This document shows positions 1 through 9,000 of a stretch of 64,000 nucleotides of DNA, one piece after another. Below the pieces are notes generated by a model. That model made no database searches and was not told where the DNA came from. It saw only the letters and a list, made by a program, of their open reading frames with translations. The stretch's first letter is position 1. Each line of letters opens with the position of its first letter. This DNA comes from Oscillatoria acuminata PCC 6304. Its GTDB lineage: Bacteria > Cyanobacteriota > Cyanobacteriia > Cyanobacteriales > Laspinemataceae. The position numbers and the translations under genes are program-made. The stretch is taken from assembly GCF_000317105.1 (NCBI RefSeq), contig NC_019693.1, forward strand, positions 2,852,001-2,916,000, read 5' to 3'.

Positions 1-534
1 TAGTCCTTGGGGGCTTTGAATGGCTTGGGTTTCCTTGGGTAGCAATGAGGCAATACTGAAATCAATTAGGGTGATTTGCCCTGAGTTTGGATGAATGAGA
101 ATATTAGCCGGCTTGATATCTTTATGAATAATCCGCTGCTGATGTAACTGGTGGAGAATAGCGGTTAATTGAATAGCAATTTCAATGATTTCTAATAGAT
201 TTAAGGATTGATTTTCCAGGTATTGCTCCATAGATATACTGCCACTATCTTCCATGACGATCGCATAGCCATTGCCCAAGGCTTCAAGGGCTAATGTCCT
301 CACAATGCCAGGAATCTCGATATTTTTAGTAATGACAAATTGATTCCGAAACTGGGCCAACTCCCCAAAGGTGGGATAGTCCCGTTTCATCACCTTGATC
401 ACCACGGGTTGCTGTGACTGCTGGTGAACTCCACGATAAACATGGGTGCGGTTTCCGGGGTAAATTAGCTCAGTTAGAGTATAGCCAGGGAGTTGAGGGT
501 CCGATTGAGTCGTGGTCATTTTTGGGTTTTTCAT
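1..534 (-). CDS. Partial HstK-type hybrid kinase, N-terminal Ser/Thr kinase part (array copy B0)
   Basis: This is the N-terminal 178 codons of a seventh array member; the rest lies beyond the left edge. The ATG is at 532-534 and the frame is open to base 1. It matches the B-type genes of the array. Visible motifs are the VVIK lysine (about residue 47), the catalytic loop IHKDIKPAN (Asp about 139) and DFS (Asp about 158) where most kinases have DFG. By homology it should continue into an ATPase, TPR-like, GAF and histidine kinase protein of about 1800 aa. It is the most promoter-distal array gene in the window and follows the previous gene by 116 bp. I see no strong Shine-Dalgarno. Kinase identity is firm; the full architecture is inferred from its neighbours. 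Confidence 0.85.
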   Translation of the reverse strand, partial: MKNPKMTTTQSDPQLPGYTLTELIYPGNRTHVYRGVHQQSQQPVVIKVMKRDYPTFGELAQFRNQFVITKNIEIPGIVRTLALEALGNGYAIVMEDSGSISMEQYLENQSLNLLEIIEIAIQLTAILHQLHQQRIIHKDIKPANILIHPNSGQITLIDFSIASLLPKETQAIQSPQGL

Positions 535-608
535 CAGTTTTTGATTTGAGTGGTATTTTTGAGGGTGGCTTGGTTTTATATTTATATTGATATCAGGGAA
601 CCAACAAG

Positions 609-640
609 CCTCAGACCCGCAAAATATCGCTCGCCTGAGG
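609..640 (-). repeat. Degenerate spacer hairpin downstream of array gene A1
   Basis: This is an imperfect inverted repeat (cctcag...ctgagg outer stem) just after the A1 stop. It sits at the same place as the better hairpins at 11616-11647 and 23043-23074. The loop side carries several mismatches, so this copy appears decayed. Confidence 0.45.
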
Positions 641-650
641 CAACCTTTCT

Positions 651-3600
651 TTAATGCTGGGGCAGGCTAATCACAAATTCTGTCCCTTGACCGATTTGAG
701 AGTTGACTTGTAATCGACCCCCGTGGGTCTCAACGACAATTTGACGGGCGATCGCCAATCCGAGACCCGTTCCTTTTCCCACGGCTTTAGTCGTGAACAA
801 ATGGTCAAAGATCCTGGCTTTTACCGCTTTGCTCATGCCTTGGCCATTATCCCGAATTGAAATTTGCATTTGATTTTCCCTCGCCACCGTGCCAATCGTA
901 ATCTGTTGCGGATTCGCTGCTAGTTCAGCAAATGATCGGGTTTGTGCCATCTCATCAAACATATCGATCGCATTAGCGAGAATATTCATAAACACCTGGT
1001 TCAGTTGTCCCGGGAAACAGGTGATCGACGGTATTCTACCATAGTTAGTGATGACCTGGATCGCCGGACGAAACTGATTAGCCTTGAGGCGATATTTCAA
1101 AATCAGTAGGGTACTGTCAATGCCCTCATGCAGATTCGCACTCACCTTGTATTCCGTATCAGCGCGGGAGAAGGTACGGAGGCTGGTGCTGATGGATTTG
1201 ATGCGATCCGTTGCCCCTTGCATCGAGTTGAGCACCTTGGGTAAATCTTCGCAGAGATATTCCAAATCGATGCTTTCGGCTTTTTCTTGAACGGGAGTTG
1301 CTGGATTAGGGTGATGTTGTTGATATAAGGCAATATAGTCCAGCAGATCTTGTACATAGTCTGTGGCATTGTTGATACTGCCGTTGAGGAAGCCAATCGG
1401 GTTGTTAACTTCGTGAGCCACCCCAGCGACTAAGTTCCCTAGGGATGCCATTTTCTCGCTTTGGACAATTTGCAACTGGGATTGTTCCAATTGTTGGGCA
1501 TAGTTTTGGGCTTTTTGGTAGAGGCTGGCATTTTCGAGGGAAATAGCAGCTTGGGTGCACAGGAAGTTGAGAATCAGGATGCGATCGCCGGTGAATACGC
1601 CACGGGTCGAGCAATTTTCCAGATATAGAATGGCGCGTAAATTGCCCTGATTGAGAATTGGTAAACACAGAACGCTCTTAGGCTGATGGTGATACAGGTA
1701 ATCGTCAATCACGGGCAGGTCTGTCTTGAGGTCGTCGATCGCCACCGTCGTCACCGTGTTTTTTACATACTGGATCAACTTGAAGGGAACGCTAGGGTTA
1801 TTCTCTAGGGGTACAGATTGCAATGTCACCTGCTCCAGGTTCGCCATGACTCGCACCTGCCATTGGCTTTCTTCACAAAGTATCAAAACGCACTGGTCTG
1901 CTCCAGAGTTTTCGAGCATGGTCTGGGTCAGGGTTTGCAGCAGTTCATCCAGGGCGATCGTGCTGGCGAAGGTCTGAGAAATTTGCAGCAGGGCCGCAAA
2001 ATCGAGGGTTTGGTTGATGCTGCTGCTGGATGTATTTTTACTGGAGGTGGCATGGATGGAGTAGGCAGGAGCCGCGATCGTTGCCAGGGTTTCTAAAAGA
2101 GTGAGGGGTTGGTTGGCCGATTGCAGGATGGGTTGCAGCAATTGGGGATAGCGTGTTTCTAAATCATCGACTTTGGCTTTGGCTCCCCAACGGGTATAGC
2201 AGTAGTAGGCGTCTTGCATATAGCCTACGGCGACTTTTTCTTTACCCCAGTCCAGGTAGAATTTAGCGGCGAGTTCGTTGGCGAGGGCTTCTTCTTGGAT
2301 AAAACCGTGGGCTTTAGCACTCGCGATCGCCCGATCATAGTTCTCGATCGCCTCTGCATAATTGCCAAAAAGTCGAGCGCTTTCCGCTTTAACTAGACAG
2401 CAAAGATGCAGAAAATTGACCCTGTTATTATTCGACCAAATTTCTAATTGCCGCTGATACTGAGAAATCTTTTCCCAACTGCTTAACTGCTCAGTTTTCG
2501 AGAGACTAGAATAGCGGGCAATCAGTAACAGGGCATAAATAAAGCAATGATAGGCATAGGGGAGTAACCCTTGGGGAGCAACGTTAATAATTTCTGCCTC
2601 GGCTTGCTGACCATAATAATAGGCATCTTCGACTCGATCAAAAAATAACAGCAATTGGCTTTTCAAAATATTAAAAATACAAATGACTTGCGAGTTTTTA
2701 TGCTGGCGACACTGCGCTAGATAGTCTGACTCCCTTAAACCAAACGGCATCCCCATGAATTCACTGAGAATGATCTGTCCACCCAAAAACAAGTCGATCG
2801 CCCACTGATTTTTGTATTTCTGACTGAAGGCTAAAGATTCTCCGACCTCCCGAAATAGCAGTTCTAAGCCAACGCTTTGATAGAAGCGGCAATACATATT
2901 ATGCCCAAATGCATAAGCGGCATATTGCAAATTACTGGATTCTAAACCGACTCGGTAAGAGGAGAGATAATCTTCGCTTGCTTGAGAGAGTGGATCTGAC
3001 CAATGCCGCAAAGAGCTACCAATCATCAAGTAAGCAATACTCTCAGCAGATTTATTGTTAAAGGACTGGATTAGCTGGAGTGTGACCTTGAGCAATTCTC
3101 CAGTTCCCTGATAATTATTGAGTGCGTATCCCCGTAAACCACCAAAAGCAGGGTAGATATAACCAATTTCTGGCGTGTTGCCATATTGCAAGCATAAATT
3201 CATGGCTTTGGCACAAATCACAGACCAAAGTGTTTGGTGCGATCGATAGGTGGGCGGTCCCATACTAATTAAGAGCTTAATTGCCATCTTTTGCTCCGGT
3301 TGCGCCATGAGTGGCAAATTCGCCAGTTCCATAAACGGGCGATCGCACAAGGTGGCTTGAATGATTGCTAGTTCTTTATCCCGGATTGTATCTAAATCGA
3401 CTTCAGGCAGATCAATATTCACCAAAGCCAGAGCTTGACGACCTGCTTGAATCGCTTCTGGATACTTAGCTTGCAGCGTATATTGCATGATCGCCATGTT
3501 GTAAACTTCAGCTTTTTCCAGCGCGGTCTTGGCCTTGTCTATCGTCAGATGTAGCCACTCCTCTGCCTTGGCAAAATTGCCGTTTAAATACTCCACTTCC

Positions 3601-6011
3601 GCCCGTTCTTTAGAGAGGGAAAAGCTGAGATCATACTGAGATTCCCAGCAATCAGAGGACAACAACTCTATTCCAGCCGTAGTATATGCCAAAGCACTGG
3701 TATAGGCAGTGGCAGCTTTGGCTTTGGTTCCGGCTAACCCATTAAGCTGGGCGAGTTCTTCTTTTTGAGAGGCTTGAGTTAGCAATCCTCGACTGAGGTT
3801 GAGATGATTGACGATTTCAAATAAGCGATCCTCTCGCTTTGTACCTGATAAATTGGCTAAAAGCAACTGACCAATCGAAAAATGAGTAGACTGTTTCTGA
3901 TTTTCAGGAATTTGAGAATACGCTGCTTGTTGAACGCGATCGTGCAGAAATCGATAGATAGGATTGACGGAATTCTCTCCACCTACCTGCTCTGTTTCTT
4001 CTGACTGAAAGAACTTATAAACCTGGGTTGTCGGTACAATCAAGCCCTCTTGTAAGGCTTTCCACAGCGCGATCGCCGTTTCAGTTGGGGATTGCTCAAA
4101 GACGATCGCCAAGGTTGCTAAATCAAACTGGTTCCCGATACAAGCCGCAAGTTTTAGGATCTGTTGAGTTTCTGCTGATAACTTCTGCAATTGCAATGCC
4201 ATAAACTCCACCACATCATCCGTGAGGGCGAGAGCATTAACTTGAACCATATCACATTGCCAATAGCCCCTATCTTGATCGAAAGAAATGTATCCATCTT
4301 CATGCAACGCCTTGAGAAACTGGGTCGTAAAAAAGGGATTGCCCTGGGTTTTGCGATCGACCAGTTCTGTCAAGGGTTTTGCCAACGCTTGATCGCACTT
4401 CAAGGTATCCGCAATCAAACGATTCGTATGCTCTAGGCTTAAGGGAGTTAGGGTAATCGTGTTGACGGTAAAATTGGCTTGTTTCAATTCCGCGATCGTC
4501 AGCATCAACGGATGGGCCGGTGAGACTTCATTATCTCGATAAGCTCCCAACACCAGTAGATAGCCGTTGTCATCCATCAAGACTTTCAGCAACTGCAGCG
4601 ACGCTGCATCGGCCCATTGCAAGTCATCCAGAAAGATTGTCAAGGGATGGGCGGCAGTGGTAAAAACCTGAATAAACTTCTGGAACAACAAATTAAAGCG
4701 ATTCTGTACAGCACTGCCGGACAGTTCGGGTGCTGCTGGCTGTTGACCCATGACCTGCTCTAATTCGGGAATCACTTCAATCAAAACTTGCCCGTTTTCG
4801 CCCACTGCGTCGAGAATCCGAGCCTGCCATTGGGCTAATTGAGCATCGGATTCACAGAGCAATTGCCCCATTAAATCCCGTAATGCCTGGACAAAAGCCG
4901 AAAGGGGAATGTTGCGATTGAACTGGTCAAATTTACCTTTGATAAAGTAGCCTTTTTGCTGCGTAATCGGTTTGTGGACTTCATTGACTACGGCAGTTTT
5001 GCCAATCCCGGAGAATCCCGCCACCAGCATCAGTTCGGATGCACCCTGGGACACTCGCTCAAAGGCTTTGAGTAATGCTTGAACCTCGGTTTCTCGACCG
5101 TAGAGTTTTTCAGGGATATTGAAGCGATCGCTCAAATCTCGCTCACCTAATTCAAACTCTGATATCTCACCTGTTTCTTGCCACTGGGTCAAACATTGCT
5201 CCAAATCATGCTGAAGTCCTAAGGCACTCTGATAGCGGTCTTCAGCATTTTTCGCCATCAGTTTCGCCACGATCGCCCCAACCATCCCAGGCACCGACGG
5301 ATTCACCTGCTCAACGGGTACAGGTACTTTGGCGATATGACAATGCAGCAATTCCAGGGGGTCATCAGACTCAAACGGCAACTGACCACTCAACAGTTGA
5401 TACAGGGTCACGCCCAAAGCATAGAAATCAGCACGATAATCAATACCACGATTCATCCGTCCCGTTTGTTCAGGCGCGAGATAAGCCAAAGTCCCTTCTA
5501 AGATATTCGGGTTCTGGATTTCCTGGGTTTCCTTCGGCAACAAAGAAGCAATACTAAAATCGATGAGCTTGACTTGTTTAGATTCGGGATGGATCAGGAC
5601 ATTGGCGGGTTTGATGTCTTTGTGGATGACTCGCTGCTGGTGCAGGTTGTGGAGGATGGTGGCGAGTTGGAGGGCAACATCCAACATATCAGCTAGATTA
5701 AGCGACTGCTGCTGACAATATTGGCTTAAGGACAACCCACCCCAATCTTCCATGACTAAGGCATAGCTATTACCCAGGCGTTCCAGGCTCAAGGGTTGCA
5801 CAATCCCTGGAATATCAAGGTTTTTGGCGATCGTATATTGATTGCGAAACTGTAACAGTTCACCAAAAGTGGGATATTGGGCGCTGAAGAACTTAATAAT
5901 GACCAATTTATTGTCAGATTCTCGCTGTCCTTGATAGACAAGGGTTCTCGCACCTGTGTAGATAGCTTGTCCAATCTGATAACCCGATAGTGCTAGGCTC
6001 ATAGTTGTCAT
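651..6011 (-). CDS. HstK-type Ser/Thr kinase - STAND ATPase - GAF - histidine kinase (array copy A1)
   Basis: A 1786-residue cytoplasmic-looking signalling protein. It has a kinase domain at about 10-275 (Lys40, HKD with Asp132, Lys134 and Asn137, DFS at 151-153, APE at 179-181). An AAA/STAND ATPase follows (Walker A GFSGIGKT ending near 339, Walker B LDDLQWAD near 461). A long helical middle of about 640-1290 resembles TPR repeats. A GAF domain lies near 1337-1500. The histidine kinase has its phospho-acceptor His at 1533 (GVAHEVNNP) and ATP-binding boxes DNGQGMS and GKGTGLGL. Family knowledge suggests two phospho-signalling outputs in one chain; ligand and partner are unknown. The second ATG (Met4, 6002) is the likelier start, because AAGGA at 6012-6016 touches the first ATG but is 9 nt from Met4. 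Residues 378-671 are almost identical to copy B2. Confidence 0.92.
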   Translation of the reverse strand: MTTMSLALSGYQIGQAIYTGARTLVYQGQRESDNKLVIIKFFSAQYPTFGELLQFRNQYTIAKNLDIPGIVQPLSLERLGNSYALVMEDWGGLSLSQYCQQQSLNLADMLDVALQLATILHNLHQQRVIHKDIKPANVLIHPESKQVKLIDFSIASLLPKETQEIQNPNILEGTLAYLAPEQTGRMNRGIDYRADFYALGVTLYQLLSGQLPFESDDPLELLHCHIAKVPVPVEQVNPSVPGMVGAIVAKLMAKNAEDRYQSALGLQHDLEQCLTQWQETGEISEFELGERDLSDRFNIPEKLYGRETEVQALLKAFERVSQGASELMLVAGFSGIGKTAVVNEVHKPITQQKGYFIKGKFDQFNRNIPLSAFVQALRDLMGQLLCESDAQLAQWQARILDAVGENGQVLIEVIPELEQVMGQQPAAPELSGSAVQNRFNLLFQKFIQVFTTAAHPLTIFLDDLQWADAASLQLLKVLMDDNGYLLVLGAYRDNEVSPAHPLMLTIAELKQANFTVNTITLTPLSLEHTNRLIADTLKCDQALAKPLTELVDRKTQGNPFFTTQFLKALHEDGYISFDQDRGYWQCDMVQVNALALTDDVVEFMALQLQKLSAETQQILKLAACIGNQFDLATLAIVFEQSPTETAIALWKALQEGLIVPTTQVYKFFQSEETEQVGGENSVNPIYRFLHDRVQQAAYSQIPENQKQSTHFSIGQLLLANLSGTKREDRLFEIVNHLNLSRGLLTQASQKEELAQLNGLAGTKAKAATAYTSALAYTTAGIELLSSDCWESQYDLSFSLSKERAEVEYLNGNFAKAEEWLHLTIDKAKTALEKAEVYNMAIMQYTLQAKYPEAIQAGRQALALVNIDLPEVDLDTIRDKELAIIQATLCDRPFMELANLPLMAQPEQKMAIKLLISMGPPTYRSHQTLWSVICAKAMNLCLQYGNTPEIGYIYPAFGGLRGYALNNYQGTGELLKVTLQLIQSFNNKSAESIAYLMIGSSLRHWSDPLSQASEDYLSSYRVGLESSNLQYAAYAFGHNMYCRFYQSVGLELLFREVGESLAFSQKYKNQWAIDLFLGGQIILSEFMGMPFGLRESDYLAQCRQHKNSQVICIFNILKSQLLLFFDRVEDAYYYGQQAEAEIINVAPQGLLPYAYHCFIYALLLIARYSSLSKTEQLSSWEKISQYQRQLEIWSNNNRVNFLHLCCLVKAESARLFGNYAEAIENYDRAIASAKAHGFIQEEALANELAAKFYLDWGKEKVAVGYMQDAYYCYTRWGAKAKVDDLETRYPQLLQPILQSANQPLTLLETLATIAAPAYSIHATSSKNTSSSSINQTLDFAALLQISQTFASTIALDELLQTLTQTMLENSGADQCVLILCEESQWQVRVMANLEQVTLQSVPLENNPSVPFKLIQYVKNTVTTVAIDDLKTDLPVIDDYLYHHQPKSVLCLPILNQGNLRAILYLENCSTRGVFTGDRILILNFLCTQAAISLENASLYQKAQNYAQQLEQSQLQIVQSEKMASLGNLVAGVAHEVNNPIGFLNGSINNATDYVQDLLDYIALYQQHHPNPATPVQEKAESIDLEYLCEDLPKVLNSMQGATDRIKSISTSLRTFSRADTEYKVSANLHEGIDSTLLILKYRLKANQFRPAIQVITNYGRIPSITCFPGQLNQVFMNILANAIDMFDEMAQTRSFAELAANPQQITIGTVARENQMQISIRDNGQGMSKAVKARIFDHLFTTKAVGKGTGLGLAIARQIVVETHGGRLQVNSQIGQGTEFVISLPQH

Positions 6012-6090
6012 TCCTTAATTTAACAAATGTTGCTGCTGTTACTAATGATGAAATCTGACCGAGTATCACCGGGATGATTGTGGTCATTGA

Positions 6091-9000
6091 CTATCCACAA
6101 GGAAGAATTATTTCAAATTCTGCGCCGCCGCTAGAGGGCGATCGCACTCTCAAGGTCCCTCCATGTTTTTGAATAATTGAATAGCTGACAAATAGCCCCA
6201 AGCCCGTCCCACTCCCCACAGGTTTGGTCGTAAAGAAGGGGTCAAAAATTCGGTCTTGAATTTCTGGGGGAATCCGGCTATCTGTATTGGCGATCGCAAT
6301 CCGAATTCCCTTTTGAGCGAGGGGTTCGGTGCGAATCCGAATTTGCGGGTGGTCGCTGCATTTAGAATTTTCTCGAATGGCATCGATCGCATTATTGATG
6401 ATATTCAAGAACACTTGATTAAGCTGGCTCGGATAACAGGTAATCCGAGGTAAGTCCCCATAGTCGCAAACCACTTGGATTTCAGGGGAATCACCTATTT
6501 GTTGCAATCGATGTTGCAAAATCAATAAAGTGCTGTCAATGCCACTGTGTAAATCTACCGCTTTGGTCGAGGATTCATCCAACCGAGAAAAATTCCGCAA
6601 ACTCAGCACAATTTGCTGGATGCGCTCGCTCCCGGTTGTCATCGATTTCAGAATTTTTTCGACGTCCCGGAACAAAAACTCCAGGTCAACTTCCTCCTGT
6701 TTCATTTGCAAACTTTCACTGGGTTGACACCCGTCTTCTCGATATAAGTTTACCAAATTTTTCAAATCTTTCCAATAATTTTCTAACGGAGCAATATTTC
6801 CTTTGATAAAATTAATAGGATTATTGATTTCGTGAGCAATTCCCGCGACGAGTTGTCCTAATGATGACATTTTTTCATTTTGAATGAGTTGCGCTTGGGT
6901 TTGTTGTAAATTCTTCAAAATTTGCTCTAACTCTTGATTTTTTTGATGGAGCACTTGAGTTTGGCGCACGACTTCAGCTTCTAACGTATGGGAATAATTT
7001 GAGACTTTTTGATAGAGGCTGGCATTTTCGAGGGAAATGGCGGCTTGGGTGCATAAAAAATTGAGAATGACAATGCGATCGCCGGTGAATACACCACTGG
7101 CGGAGCGATTTTCCAGATACAGAATGGCGAGTAAATTCCCCTGGTTAAGAATCGGTAAACACAAGACGCTCTTGGGTTGGTGGCGGTGCAGGTAATCCCC
7201 AATCACGGGTAGGTCGGTCTTGAGAGCGTCAAGTACAACCGTCGTCACGGTGTTTTTTACATACTGGATCAACTTGACGGGAACGTTTGGGTTATCATTG
7301 AGGGGTGCAGATTGCAGGGTCACTTGTTTCAAGTTGGCCAAGACTCGCACTTGCCATTGCTTATCCTCACAAAGCATCAAGGCACATCGATCGGCTCCAG
7401 AGTTTTCGAGCATGGTCTGGGTCAGGGTTTGCAGCAGTTCATCCAGGGCGATCGTGCTGGCGAAGGTCTGAGAAATTTGCAGCAGGGCCGCAAAATCCAG
7501 GGTTTGGTTGATGCTGCTACTAGATTCACTTTTACTTGAGGTGGCATGGATGGAGTAGACTGAGGAGGTGGCAATGCTCGTCAGGGTTTCTAAAACGGTG
7601 AGGGGTTGGTTGGCCGCTTGCAGGATGGGTTGCAGCAGTTGGGGATAGCGTTTTTCTAAATCCTCGACTTTGGCTTTGGCTCCCCATCGGGCATAACAAT
7701 AATATGCTTCTTGCATATAACCGGCTGCTACTTTCTCTTTGCCCCAATCGAGGTAGAATTTAGCTGCGAGTTCGTTGGCCAGAGCTTCTTCTTGGATGTA
7801 GCTATTTTCCTTGGCTCTGGCGATCGCGCGATCGTAGTAATTTCCGGCTTCATAGGACTGACCCAATACCCGACATCTTTCAGCACTCACCAAATCAACC
7901 TTGTGTTGATGATTCATCGGTGCATGGTGTGCCCAAAACTGTAACTGAGTTTGATTACGCTCCACTCGCTCTTCTAAAGTGGAGGCTTGCTCCTCTGTAA
8001 CCGATGGCAACTGTGCTAAAGCAATCAGAGAGTCATAAAAATAAAAGACTGCTTCTCCTAGGGTTCCTGCCCCAGCCATTAAATAGTTCCGGATCTCTAG
8101 GGCATCATGATTGGCTAAATCTATTTTACCAAATAGATAGCACAACACCAGTTTATATAAATAGAAAAAATATAGTCCAGCTAAATCGTGAGCAGAAAGC
8201 ATGAAGGGCAATAATTCTGTTTCTTGAATAGCCTCCCCAGCGATAAGAGTGGGGTCATCAGACCGCCCTAGTAAATTTAAGGTAGACTGCCAACAAAGAC
8301 AGCAGTAATTCGCCACACCTAATTGATTCAAATTGACCAGAGCCTGACAGTAGTCCCGTGACTCCTGTTCCAAGGTGGTTAGGGGTTGACCACACCAAAA
8401 AGAATAAGTACAAAACTCATTGGCATTGAAGGCAACATATTCCAAATTCCCAACTTCTAGTGCCGCCGTATATCCTTCAAAAAACAGAGGCAGGGTTGCT
8501 GTGACCGGAGATTTGCGATGCAAAATATAGAGTCCCACGGCACTATATATTTCCGGTTTGACTGCCTTGGCATCAAGTTTGGCAACCAACTGGAGTGCCA
8601 ACTGACTAAACGCTGTAGCGGTGTCTACATCTTGCAAAAAATTACAGGTTACAATGCTATATAAAGAATAAGCCAAGGCCGAATCTGCTGTATTACCAGA
8701 CTGAATTGATAACTTGACGGCGCAAGAAATTAGGAAAGGAAAGAGGGGAGACCCCGAAAGATAAGCGGCTGGAGCAACTCCGGTTGTCATCTGGATAATT
8801 GCTAGTTTCAGTTGATCCACATTCTCCGGTAGGTGAAGCAAATCTATAATTTCTCGATCACCCATTAATTCAGTGATTTCCTGTATTTCCTTCTGGATGT
8901 CAGCAAATGTAGGCGTAGCCATAAAAGTTATGCCCAATTCTTGCAGAATTTCTTGGGCAATGATGAGGGCTTCAGCAAATTTAGCTTGTGAGACTATCGA

